A stretch of DNA of 34,296 bases, from positions 1 to 34,296 of the IMG/VR virus record IMGVR_UViG_3300009425_002174; one strand, given 5' to 3'. The notes under the pieces were generated by a model, which worked only from the letters and a program-made list of their open reading frames with translations, searched no databases and was not told the DNA's origin. Both the position numbers and the translations under genes were made by a program. Source of the DNA: a virus. This document shows, in pieces, positions 14,069-22,657 of this stretch (the first letter of the stretch is position 1; every line of letters starts with the position of its first letter).

Positions 14069-17000
14069 ATGACATTAAAAGTAGCGGACAGAGTTAGAGA
14101 AAATACCTCTAGTACCGGTGTTGGCGGTTTATCTTTAACCGGAAGCCCGGCAGGATTTCAAAGATTTAACGTCTTTTTAGCCAGCGGTGACATAACTTAC
14201 TACACTCTAGAAGAAAATGATAAATGGGAAGTTGGCGTTGGAACCTACGGCTCAAACAACCTAGAACGTACTACTATTCTTTCTAGCTCAAACAGCGGAA
14301 GTAAAATTAGTCTTGGCGGAAGCGGAGTGGTATTTGTAACTTATCCCGCTGAAAAAGCCATATTCAACAGTGAATCCAACCAGCTTGTTCTTGGTGCTTC
14401 TGGTCTACTTTTTTCTAACGGTACAAATCTAAAAGATGCTAAACTTGTTGAGCTTACAGATGTTAACCTTAGTGGAACCCCTACCCAAAATAGTGTTTTT
14501 GATTTAAATATTACTAATAAGTCTTTATCTATAGGTGATAAAACTGGCCCCACAAACAGTAATAATATACTTATAGGTTATGGCGCCGGGAGTGGAATAA
14601 CTAGCGGTAGTGATAGCGTTATTATAGGTTCTGAGTCTTCTACTATAAATAAAACCGGTCAGCATAATGTCCATATAGGAGCTAAAGCTGGCCCAACGGT
14701 ATCAGACGCCGCCAGCGCTGTCTATAGTAGCGTTGCTGTTGGTTATTCTGCCGGTAATAAAATGAGACATCAGTCTATTGCCATAGGATACGAAGCGGCC
14801 TTACACGCTTATGAAATAGGCTTTATTGGTATCGGTTATCAGGTTGGGTCTGGTCTTGGTGGCTATAGTACAATTATTGGATATCAGGCTGGTAGAACTT
14901 TGGGTGAAGATTATGCTATCGCAATAGGTTATCAGGCGGGTTACAATGGAGCAGGAGAAAGTGCTGTATGGATAGGTCAGGGCGCTGGACACTCCTCTAC
15001 AAGTTCAACCAAATCTATAGGTATAGGTAAAAACGCTGGTAAAAGCTCATCTGGTACTGAGTGTATTTATATTGGGGAGTCTGCTGGTTTATCTAACTCC
15101 ACTTCAAATCTTTTATTCATTGGTAATGGTTCACCCGCCGCGAGTGACACCTTAATAAAAGGAGACATGGATTCTAAGAGGGTGGCTATTGGGGTTGCTG
15201 ACGTTACTCTTTCTGACACTCTTTTTGTTGGCGTAAATGCTGCAAATGATGAAGGTTTAGTAGTAAAAGGTGCCGCTTCACAGGTTTCAAATTTAACAAG
15301 TTGGAAGAATAGTTCTGATGGTGTTTTAGCTTCTGTAGATAATGATGGAATTATTTCTGGTCATGGCATTTATGCGACTGGGAACGGAATACAAATAGCG
15401 AATACTACACCAAGCGTAACAACGAATAAATTATACAATGCTGCCGGAACTCTGTATTTTAATGGTTTTCAACTTGCAACCGCTGGCGCTAGCTCAGAAG
15501 CCTCATATGCTTCTGGTCAGGCTATCGCCAATGAAAGCGATATTGTTGCCGTATCTGGCATAGCCGCTTACGCTTCAGGTGTTGGCGGGGGCGGTGGAGA
15601 TGTAACCACCGCTCAACTTAACTATGTTTCAGGTATAGCTGTTTATAGCTCAGGGCAGACTATAGAGAATCAGGGTAATATCACCGCGCTAAATACAGCT
15701 TCTGGTATCGCTACCTCTTTACTAGCCGTTTCCGGTACAGCAACTTCGTTAGTTGCCAGTTCGGGTATAGCCACCTATGCTAGCGGTCAGGCTATAGAAA
15801 ACGAAGGTCTTGCGACATATGCTTCGGGTCAAGCAATATCTAATCAGGGCAATATCACCGCCTTAAATACTGCTTCTGGAATAGCCACCTCTTTATTAAC
15901 GGTTTCTGGAACGGCCACTTCATTAGTTGCCACGTCTGGTATCGCGTCATACGCTTCTGGAAATACCGCAAATATTACTTTTGGATCTAACGCCGAAGGT
16001 GATATCCTTTACCATAATGGAACCAGTTTCACTAGGCTTGCTAAAGGTACAAATAATTATATACTGAAGATGGACGGAAATGTACCAAACTGGGAAGCAG
16101 AAAGTAGTGGTGGTGGAGTCAGTACGGCAGATTTAAACTATGTATCAGGCATCGCTGTATATAGTTCAGGGCAGACAATATCAAATCAAAGCAATATAAC
16201 CGCACTAAATACAGCTTCTGGTATCGCTACCTCTCTGTTGGCCGTTTCTGGCACGGCAACCTCGCTGGTTGCTAGTTCGGGCATAGCGACCTACGCTAGT
16301 GGGCAAGCGATTGAAAACGAAGGTCTTGCGACATATGCTTCTGGTCAAGCCATATCAAATCAAGGTAATATTACAGCCTTAAATACCGCTTCTGGAATCG
16401 CTACCTCTTTATTAACGGTTTCTGGAACGGCCACTTCATTAGTTGCCACGTCTGGTATAGCCACTTACGCTTCTGGTCAGGTTAATATTACAACGGATGG
16501 TACAGTAGAGGCTTCTAAGGCTATAATCTTAGATTCGGCAAAAAGTTTTACTGGGATTAAGCATGGAAGATTTTCTCAGTTTGATTCCTTTGTTTATAGT
16601 ACTGGTGTTAGTGTTGGTAATTCTGGTGTTATTCTTGTTAGAAATACTCCCGGTGTTACTACTGACACATTATATAATGTCGGCGGAACGCTTTACTTTA
16701 ACGGTTCTCAGCTTGCTAGTGCTGGTGGCGCAAGCACTACTGCTCAATATGCATCTGGACAAGCTATATCAAATCAGTCTAACATCACAGCATTGAATAC
16801 GGCTTCTGGTATAGCTACGTCATTAATTACTGTTTCTGGAACTGCTACTTCGTTAGTTGCTAGTTCTGGAATTGCAACCTACGCCAGCGGTCAGGCTATC
16901 GAAAATGAAGGTCTTGCGACATACGCTAGCGGTCAGGCTATATCTAATCAAGGTAATATCACCGCTTTAAGCACCGCTTCTGGAATAGCTACCTCTTTAT

Positions 17001-18922
17001 TGACAGTTTCTGGAACGGCTACTTCATTGGTTGCTAGTTCAGGGATAGCCACATACGCATCTGGCAACACGGCTAATATTAGTTTTGGATCAAATGCCGA
17101 AGGCGATATTCTTTATCACAATGGTACTAATTTTATTAGATTAGCTAAAGGTACTGACGACTATATCTTGAAAATGAATGGAAATGTACCAAACTGGGAA
17201 GCAGAAAGTGGTGGCGGAGATGTCACCACTGCTCAACTTAATTATGTTTCTGGGATTGCCGTTTACAGTTCTGGTCAGGCAATCGCTAACGAAAGTGATA
17301 TTGTGGCGGTTTCCGGTATTGCCGCTTTTAGTTCTGGTGTAGTTACCGATGTGGATGTTATTGTTGGTCAGGTGTCAACTACTGCCGGTACGGGCATAGC
17401 GATAGGCTATGGAGCCGGTCTTGACTCTTCTATCAATAACGCTAATTCCATTAACGGATATAAGGCTTCTGATGTTCTTATTGGGCATTTTGCTGGCTCT
17501 GGTTATATCCACCGCGCTCCCACCTCGACAGCACTTAGTAGCGTTCAACAAAATGTCATGATTGGTTTTAAGGCCGGGGCAGATTCTCTTAACTATAGAG
17601 GTGGTTCTACGGCGTTGGGCAGGAATGTATACATAGGGCTTGAGACTGGACATACTGCTTCTGGCTATGATAGGGTTTGTATAGGAAGTGAAGCAGGGAA
17701 GCGAGGAAGCGGCATTAGGGTTGTAGCAGTAGGTAAGAAATGTTTTGAAAACTCCGAAGGTGACGACAACACTGCTGTTGGATATAGATCGGGAGGATAT
17801 AGCACTGGTGATCATAATTTGTATTTAGGTCATTTGGCGGGTTTTGGGGTTATAGGTGCTAATAATATAGAGCTACTTACCGAAGGGCCGAATCCTAGTT
17901 TGATAGGCAGTAATAGTAACAAGATTAATATTGAAAACACTATTATTGGTGACACTTCCGCTAAAAAAATAGCCATTGGTAATATTGCTGCTGGCGACCT
18001 AACTCCAGATGCCACGCTTGAAGTTAAACCAAGGGTTGCGAGCGATATTGGCATCATAGTACAAGGTGCAGCTTCTCATTCTGCTAATTTACAAGAATGG
18101 CAAAACAACTCTGAAGAAGTTCTTGCTCGCGTTGAGCCTAATGGCGTTATATTTAGCAGCGGCGTAACGGCGAGCGGATTACTACTGCCCAACCATGTTC
18201 CCGTTAGTACAACAAACACCCTGTACAATGAGGGTGGTACGCTCAAATTTAATGGAGGCGCTACTTATGCTTCGTTGTTAACCGCTTCAGGGATTGCTAC
18301 ATCTTTATTGACTGTCTCCGGGACCGCCACAGCTTTAATTGCTAGTTCGGGAATAGCTACTTACGCTAGTGGTCAGGTAAATGTTACTACAGCCGGGACT
18401 GCCGTAGCTTCCAAAGCTTTAGTTTTAGATTCTGCGAAAAGTTTCACAGGAACCAAACATGGTGTATTTAATGAGTTTGATTCTAGGGTGACGGCTAGTG
18501 GTGTTACTATTGGCGCTTCTGGAATAACCTTAACTGGTGGAGCCTATGTCCAAGAAGCTGTACCGGCAAACGATACGCCAACAACCGAAGATGCGACGGT
18601 TACTATAGATTTAAATACTGGAAATTATCACAATGTTATATTGGGTGTTAATGTTACTAAGTTTGAATTTATAAATTCAAAAAGAGGTCAAAGATTTTTA
18701 CTAAGAATAACACAACATGCAGGCTCCGCAAAAACTGTTGCTTGGACCAATGTTGATTATACTACTGGGGGCGCTGCCGCAGCAGTAAGATGGGCCGGTG
18801 GCGGCACGGCACCAACCATGTCTACAGCAACTTCACATACAGATGTTTATGGTTTCCTCTGCACAAACGACGCCGGAAGCGCTTTTGATGGATTCGTAGT
18901 TGGTCAAAACCTCCCTGATTAG
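14069..18922 (+). CDS. Tail fibre / appendage protein with YadA-like repeats, 1617 aa
   Basis: I place the start at the second ATG (14069), 8 nt after TGGAGG, not at 14054. Order: N-terminal attachment domain (about 1-95: VADRVRENT ... YYTLEENDKWEVGVGTYG ... TYPAEKAIF), a pattern common in phage fibres. Next is a first run of YadA-head/Hep-Hag-like repeats (SIAIGYEA, IAIGYQAG, IGIGKNAG; DNA about 14560-15110). Then come large internal repeats rich in ASGIATSLL and ATYASGQ (15625-17060), a second YadA-like run (17395-17830), a short further repeat (18275-18375), and a C-terminal beta domain (EFINSKRGQRFLLRITQ). This is a trimeric beta-structured adhesin likely to bind the host surface. It stops with TAG. 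Its place between capsid and connector genes is unusual. Confidence 0.82.
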   Translation: MTLKVADRVRENTSSTGVGGLSLTGSPAGFQRFNVFLASGDITYYTLEENDKWEVGVGTYGSNNLERTTILSSSNSGSKISLGGSGVVFVTYPAEKAIFNSESNQLVLGASGLLFSNGTNLKDAKLVELTDVNLSGTPTQNSVFDLNITNKSLSIGDKTGPTNSNNILIGYGAGSGITSGSDSVIIGSESSTINKTGQHNVHIGAKAGPTVSDAASAVYSSVAVGYSAGNKMRHQSIAIGYEAALHAYEIGFIGIGYQVGSGLGGYSTIIGYQAGRTLGEDYAIAIGYQAGYNGAGESAVWIGQGAGHSSTSSTKSIGIGKNAGKSSSGTECIYIGESAGLSNSTSNLLFIGNGSPAASDTLIKGDMDSKRVAIGVADVTLSDTLFVGVNAANDEGLVVKGAASQVSNLTSWKNSSDGVLASVDNDGIISGHGIYATGNGIQIANTTPSVTTNKLYNAAGTLYFNGFQLATAGASSEASYASGQAIANESDIVAVSGIAAYASGVGGGGGDVTTAQLNYVSGIAVYSSGQTIENQGNITALNTASGIATSLLAVSGTATSLVASSGIATYASGQAIENEGLATYASGQAISNQGNITALNTASGIATSLLTVSGTATSLVATSGIASYASGNTANITFGSNAEGDILYHNGTSFTRLAKGTNNYILKMDGNVPNWEAESSGGGVSTADLNYVSGIAVYSSGQTISNQSNITALNTASGIATSLLAVSGTATSLVASSGIATYASGQAIENEGLATYASGQAISNQGNITALNTASGIATSLLTVSGTATSLVATSGIATYASGQVNITTDGTVEASKAIILDSAKSFTGIKHGRFSQFDSFVYSTGVSVGNSGVILVRNTPGVTTDTLYNVGGTLYFNGSQLASAGGASTTAQYASGQAISNQSNITALNTASGIATSLITVSGTATSLVASSGIATYASGQAIENEGLATYASGQAISNQGNITALSTASGIATSLLTVSGTATSLVASSGIATYASGNTANISFGSNAEGDILYHNGTNFIRLAKGTDDYILKMNGNVPNWEAESGGGDVTTAQLNYVSGIAVYSSGQAIANESDIVAVSGIAAFSSGVVTDVDVIVGQVSTTAGTGIAIGYGAGLDSSINNANSINGYKASDVLIGHFAGSGYIHRAPTSTALSSVQQNVMIGFKAGADSLNYRGGSTALGRNVYIGLETGHTASGYDRVCIGSEAGKRGSGIRVVAVGKKCFENSEGDDNTAVGYRSGGYSTGDHNLYLGHLAGFGVIGANNIELLTEGPNPSLIGSNSNKINIENTIIGDTSAKKIAIGNIAAGDLTPDATLEVKPRVASDIGIIVQGAASHSANLQEWQNNSEEVLARVEPNGVIFSSGVTASGLLLPNHVPVSTTNTLYNEGGTLKFNGGATYASLLTASGIATSLLTVSGTATALIASSGIATYASGQVNVTTAGTAVASKALVLDSAKSFTGTKHGVFNEFDSRVTASGVTIGASGITLTGGAYVQEAVPANDTPTTEDATVTIDLNTGNYHNVILGVNVTKFEFINSKRGQRFLLRITQHAGSAKTVAWTNVDYTTGGAAAAVRWAGGGTAPTMSTATSHTDVYGFLCTNDAGSAFDGFVVGQNLPD
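15625..17060 (+). repeat. Large tandem repeats inside the fibre gene
   Basis: Three blocks (about 15625-15960, 16140-16475, 16745-17060) each hold two 57-residue (171-nt) units of the type NQGNITALNTASGIATSLL. The first two are nearly identical at DNA level in places (for example GGTCTTGCGACATATGCTTC at both 15808 and 16323). The third differs mostly by synonymous changes. A further half unit is at 18275-18375. Linker modules are duplicated too: FGSNAEGDILYHNGT at about 15975 and 17077, and DSAKSFTG at about 16530 and 18433. Confidence 0.85.
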
Positions 18923-18930
18923 GATATATA

Positions 18931-19347
18931 ATGGCAACAACAACTTTTACAAACGCTACAGGCTCAGGTGCTGCCGATGAACATGAGTATTCTGTTGCAA
19001 TTAGTGGTATTACCGCTAGCCAAGTTACTAATATGAGATTTGAGCTAGATTGGAATCCAGATGAAGATTGTGGTGGGGACGCTTCGGGTAGCACCTGTAG
19101 TATTACTGCTCCAACGAGTTTTGCAATGTGGTCTTATGGCAGTAAAAATGGAGGAGAAGCCAGAACGGACACTTTTGATAAAACTAGTGGCTTTACAGGT
19201 TCTTTTACCTTTAATGGGGATTGGACCTTTTACCTAGTAGACGATGATTACACTGAGTGCTTTACTATATCAGAAGCAAGAATAATAGTAACATATACCG
19301 CAGCAGCCGCCACCACGAATGCGCCCTTTTTGATGTTTGTTGATTAA
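18931..19347 (+). CDS. Beta-rich appendage protein, 138 aa
   Basis: ATG 18931 is 8 nt after the fibre stop. The protein is beta-rich with acidic, aromatic segments; GSGAADEHEYSVAISGI near the start and FNGDWTFYLVDDDYTECF later resemble the jelly-roll P-domain pattern seen in some secreted and phage proteins. Two Cys (DEDCGGDASGSTC) could pair. No enzymatic motif. Co-transcription with the fibre suggests a fibre accessory or head/tail decoration protein. The family resemblance is by eye only. Confidence 0.5.
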   Translation: MATTTFTNATGSGAADEHEYSVAISGITASQVTNMRFELDWNPDEDCGGDASGSTCSITAPTSFAMWSYGSKNGGEARTDTFDKTSGFTGSFTFNGDWTFYLVDDDYTECFTISEARIIVTYTAAAATTNAPFLMFVD

Positions 19348-19379
19348 ATTATTATTTTGAGACAGAATACCCCCTAACT

Positions 19380-19390
19380 GTGTATAAATA
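19380..19390 (+). promoter_or_regulatory. Late-promoter-like element with exact TATAAATA
   Basis: GTGTATAAATA in the 57-nt gap before the gene at 19405. Positions 19383-19390 read TATAAATA, identical to the T4 late promoter consensus. The other copies in the window keep TGTG-TATA but vary after it. Confidence 0.6.
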
Positions 19391-19404
19391 ACTGGAGGCA
19401 TATT

Positions 19405-19731
19405 ATGGCATTTGTAGAACAGGCGCATGTTAACGATATAGGCACAGCTTTTAGGGTTACGGTTTACGACACTTCGTCCACCGGGACTACTTCTGTGGCT
19501 AATATTAGCAGCGCAACAACCAAAAAATTCACATTTAAAAAACCAGACGGTTCGACTTTTGAGAGGACTGCTGTATTTACTAGTGATGGGTCTGATGGTC
19601 AAATACAGTACTTGACCGTTGATGGCGATTTGTCTGGTCCCGGAACTTGGCATTTGCAGGCATACGTTATAACTTCTGACGGGACGTGGAATACTAGCGT
19701 GGGTTATTTCAAAGTTAACGAAAATTTATAG
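19405..19731 (+). CDS. Small beta-sandwich virion protein, 108 aa
   Basis: ATG 19405 has a good ribosome site (CTGGAGGCATATT). The pattern NDIGTAFRVTVYDTSS ... KFTFKKPDGSTFERTAVF ... GDLSGPGTWHLQAYV resembles the Ig-like N-terminal fold of phage baseplate upper proteins and related small virion proteins: polymerised PDGS loop, strands and a Trp near the end. It stops in TAG and the next gene begins 7 nt later. Likely a structural adaptor or decoration protein; the exact role is unknown. Confidence 0.55.
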   Translation: MAFVEQAHVNDIGTAFRVTVYDTSSTGTTSVANISSATTKKFTFKKPDGSTFERTAVFTSDGSDGQIQYLTVDGDLSGPGTWHLQAYVITSDGTWNTSVGYFKVNENL

Positions 19732-19738
19732 GTGATTT

Positions 19739-20239
19739 ATGTCTTGGAAAGTAGATTTAGTTGTCATGCTCAGATCTCTAATAGGAGACTTAGACCATGC
19801 AAAATACACAGATGAAAGATTAAAACAAGTTATTGTTGTTGGCGCTTACAATGTTCTTAACGATGCGGATTTTAGTAATGATTACACGGTTAGCGTTTCT
19901 TCTGTTTCTATTTCTCCAGATCCGATAGTCCAAAAGGATACGGATTTTTCTGTGCTTAGTGTTTTTAAGTCTGCCTGTATATTGTTGGGTAGTGAGGTAA
20001 AAACGGAGTCAGCAAATGCCATCTCTATCAAAGATGGGCCTTCCGCAATTGATCTAAGGGGAGTTACCCAAAATTTAAATACATTATATAACGACATATG
20101 CAAGAAGTATGATGAATTATTAAAAAATTACCAATATAACAACACCCTTGTTGGTCAAGCTATACTTGGTCCATATAGTCCGGGGAGTTTCGCTCTCAGG
20201 TCTAATCAGTTTGACTATCGCGGAAATATATTCGATTAG
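19739..20239 (+). CDS. Head-tail adaptor candidate, 166 aa
   Basis: Short helical protein with an N-terminal YTDERLKQVIVVGAYNVLNDADF pattern. A central helix (VFKSACILLGSEVKTESANAIS) and a C-terminal helix with YNDICKKYDELLKN follow, then an ordered tail ending in NQFDYRGNIFD. This resembles the gp6/gp15-type head-tail adaptors that sit under the portal. It is the first gene of the connector cluster. It starts after AGGTGATTT and stops in TAG. Confidence 0.6.
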   Translation: MSWKVDLVVMLRSLIGDLDHAKYTDERLKQVIVVGAYNVLNDADFSNDYTVSVSSVSISPDPIVQKDTDFSVLSVFKSACILLGSEVKTESANAISIKDGPSAIDLRGVTQNLNTLYNDICKKYDELLKNYQYNNTLVGQAILGPYSPGSFALRSNQFDYRGNIFD

Positions 20240-20248
20240 GAGAAAAAA

Positions 20249-20506
20249 ATGGCAGTTACACAAAAAATAATTACTGGCAACGATCAACCCCAAGGTGGGG
20301 AGGGTATCGTTAGCATAGCTGGAGCTAGAGGTTTAGCCGCAGCAGATAAGCTTGGCGCTAACAATACGGTTAGTCCGTTTCCACCCATTTTAGCAACTCA
20401 AATAGATCAGTCTATTGCTGTTATAAATGCTAGGATGGATGGTAGATATAGTATTGTTCAGGCTTACCAACCAAATAGTCCGTCTGGAGTCGCAGTTACC
20501 CCGTAG
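20249..20506 (+). CDS. Small hypothetical connector-region protein, 85 aa
   Basis: Starts 9 nt after the previous stop with TAGGAGAAAAAA; the upstream TAG forms part of the ribosome site. The product is Gly/Ala-rich in the first half (GGEGIVSIAGARGLAAADKLG) with SPFPPILATQIDQSIAVINARMD in the second. No domain recognised, no membrane segment. Position between adaptor and zinc-containing connector candidate suggests a minor neck component. Confidence 0.6.
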   Translation: MAVTQKIITGNDQPQGGEGIVSIAGARGLAAADKLGANNTVSPFPPILATQIDQSIAVINARMDGRYSIVQAYQPNSPSGVAVTP

Positions 20507-20515
20507 GAGACTTAA

Positions 20516-21028
20516 ATGGCTATAAATATACCGGCTAGCGTTTTTAATACATATAATGAAGCGGTTCTATTATTTACTAGAACCGGAACGTTAGTGTATC
20601 CCGAAAAGAGAGAGCGATGTCCTAACTGTTATATGGACACGATGGGAACTAGAAACAGGTCTATAAGTAAATACAGAACGGGTGGTCCTTACCCCTTTGA
20701 GAGAGGTATGCCGTGTCCTTATTGTGAAGGAAAAGGATATAAAGCTGTTGAAACTAAGGAAGACATTACTCTTAGAATTTATTGGAATAGAAAGTTTTGG
20801 GTTGATATAGGAATTCCTATTGATATCCCAGATGGGTCTATACAGACTATAGCCTACATGACAGATTTAGAGAAAATAAATAAGGCTAAATACATCATTC
20901 CAAATTATGACGGAATAGAGAAATACGATCAGGGTAGATACGAAAGGGAGGGTATGTCGTACCCCCAAGGATTCAAGCAGAATGAAACCAAGTACATTGT
21001 TACATTTTGGAGTAGGAGCGGACAGTGA
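20516..21028 (+). CDS. Zinc-binding head-closure candidate, 170 aa
   Basis: Contains two CxxC knuckles, CPNC at 35-38 and CPYCEGKGY with C67/C70. The second has the CxxCxGxG form of DnaJ-type zinc fingers. The remainder is beta-rich (ITLRIYWNRKFWVDIGIPIDIPDG). Location between adaptor and neck proteins suggests a head-closure or connector ring protein stabilised by zinc. No chaperone J-domain is present, so it is not DnaJ. Ribosome site TAGGAGACTT. It ends by overlapping the next GTG start. Confidence 0.55.
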   Translation: MAINIPASVFNTYNEAVLLFTRTGTLVYPEKRERCPNCYMDTMGTRNRSISKYRTGGPYPFERGMPCPYCEGKGYKAVETKEDITLRIYWNRKFWVDIGIPIDIPDGSIQTIAYMTDLEKINKAKYIIPNYDGIEKYDQGRYEREGMSYPQGFKQNETKYIVTFWSRSGQ

Positions 21029-21630
21029 AAATAGTTCAAAGCAACGCTAGAATAAGGGCTTTAATAAACAAAGCCTTAGCAAAGGAGGGGAATATAGTCC
21101 TCAAGAGGGTTGAGTCTAGCATTAGAAGACAAGTTGTGGAAGTTGTTAGAAGGTCTATGGTTGCTTCGCCAGAAATAAACTCTCTTTCTGGTGGTACTTT
21201 AAGTTTAGATTTTGGCCTGACTGAAGATCCAGCCATAGATATTATAAATTCCGTTGTAGCTTCTGTTAGGGTTTCTGTTTCTAAAATAATTTCATCCCGT
21301 GGAAACTTTAAAGGGGGAATTAAAATAACCGTACAGCCCTCTGCGTTTTCTAATCTTCTGTCTTTGGCAGTTGCTAAACAGGCCATTGAGGGAGGGGAGC
21401 TACCTTGGCTCAAGTGGTTATTGACTTCTGGCGACTCTATTATCATCGCTGATTTTGATGTTAAGTATGCTGCTGGGGCAGGTAGAACCGGAGGCGCTAG
21501 AATGTCTAAAGGGGGAGCATTTAAAGTAAATCCATTATTTTCTGGTACTGTAGAAGATAACTTTGTGACTAGGGCTATCGCCCCAAATATAAAAGAAATA
21601 TCAAGAATAGTAAGAAAGGAGCTTTCATAA
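21025..21630 (+). CDS. Neck / tail completion candidate, 201 aa
   Basis: Starts with GTG 21025, overlapping the previous TGA (GTGA). The N-terminal helix (IRALINKALAKEGNIVLKRVESSIRRQVVEVVRR) is followed by beta segments and a WLKWLLTSGDSIIIADFDV block (about 142-160), then GRTGGARMSKGGAFKVNPLFSGTVEDNFVTRA. This looks like a neck or tail-completion type protein with a conserved C-terminal half. The assignment rests on position and general pattern. The last base of the stop is the first base of the next ATG (TAATG). Confidence 0.5.
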   Translation: MKIVQSNARIRALINKALAKEGNIVLKRVESSIRRQVVEVVRRSMVASPEINSLSGGTLSLDFGLTEDPAIDIINSVVASVRVSVSKIISSRGNFKGGIKITVQPSAFSNLLSLAVAKQAIEGGELPWLKWLLTSGDSIIIADFDVKYAAGAGRTGGARMSKGGAFKVNPLFSGTVEDNFVTRAIAPNIKEISRIVRKELS

Positions 21631-22589
21631 TGGTCGGCGGTCCTCATACTAAACTATCAAATCTAGCAAACGCCCAAGATGCCACAATCTCTAATATTTT
21701 ATTGGATAATTTTATTGCATTTTACGACTGGGGTTTTTTGGATCGTGGCTCGTTCTTTAATGTTAAAATACCACAATCAGGCATTTATGGTGGAGATAGG
21801 CATAAGCTTAGGGCTACGGATGATCCTAATTATACAGATGGTCAGGTCTGGGAAGGCTATCGTCAGAATTGGGTCTGGGAAAGCGGTATAGACGGAACCG
21901 CAGAACAGCCAACAAGAATATCTGGAGTATTTGTTGATAATTCATTCTACGCCACAGGAAATGTAAGCAAGCCCTTTTATATAGATTATCCAAACGGAAG
22001 GGTTGTTTTTGATACTGCCATATCGACAGCCAGCACTGTTAAATTAGAGTATAGTCATAAATGGGTTCAGGTTATACCCGCCGAGGGTGTTTCATGGTTT
22101 CGTCAAATTCAGCAGAGATCCTTTAGAAACGATGAAGGTTTTCAGGTTTCTAGTTCTGGGGGTTGGGCGCAGCTAGGAGACACTAGAGTTCAACTACCGG
22201 CTATGGCTATAGAAGTCATTCCTGCCTCAAGCATGGAGGGGTATCAACTAGGGGGAGGTCAGTGGTCAAATAATGACGTTATTTTCCACGTTATAACAGA
22301 GAATCACTGGGAGTGTAACAACTTAATGGATGCGACACTTTACCAAAACGATAGAACAATACACCTTTTTAATCCTACCACAGTAGGAATCTCCGGGGTC
22401 TATCCTTTTAATTACAGGAATGAGTTAAACGAAAATGCTATCCCCAGCGGCCTTTATCCTAAGCTTATTGATAACTATTATTATAATAAGTGTTGGATTA
22501 ATAGCTCTAGAGGGCAAGACGTAGTTCAGATCTCTCCAGACCTTTACATTGGCACTACTAGGTGTAAAACGCAAGTAAAAGCTATATAA
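21630..22589 (+). CDS. Tail terminator / neck protein candidate, 319 aa
   Basis: Starts by TAATG overlap. Beta-rich and aromatic (AFYDWGFLDRGSFFNVKIPQSG near the start; GYRQNWVWESGI). It contains PFYIDYPNGRVVFDTAI and a C-terminal VIFHVITENHWECNNLMDATLYQNDRTIHLF segment. Position immediately before the tube gene suggests the ring that caps the tail tube or a neck protein. I do not recognise a named family. It ends the connector cluster, followed by a late-promoter-like element. Confidence 0.5.
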   Translation: MVGGPHTKLSNLANAQDATISNILLDNFIAFYDWGFLDRGSFFNVKIPQSGIYGGDRHKLRATDDPNYTDGQVWEGYRQNWVWESGIDGTAEQPTRISGVFVDNSFYATGNVSKPFYIDYPNGRVVFDTAISTASTVKLEYSHKWVQVIPAEGVSWFRQIQQRSFRNDEGFQVSSSGGWAQLGDTRVQLPAMAIEVIPASSMEGYQLGGGQWSNNDVIFHVITENHWECNNLMDATLYQNDRTIHLFNPTTVGISGVYPFNYRNELNENAIPSGLYPKLIDNYYYNKCWINSSRGQDVVQISPDLYIGTTRCKTQVKAI

Positions 22590-22597
22590 TTCAAAAT

Positions 22598-22610
22598 TTT
22601 GTGTATATAA
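22598..22610 (+). promoter_or_regulatory. Late-promoter-like element before tail tube
   Basis: TTTGTGTATATAA lies in the 68-nt gap before the tail tube gene, about 57 nt before its ATG. It is one of the T4-late-like TGTG-TATA set. Confidence 0.55.
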
Positions 22611-22657
22611 CAACAGCCTTTACCAGAGGATGATAAAAAAAACAAAGGAGACCAAAC

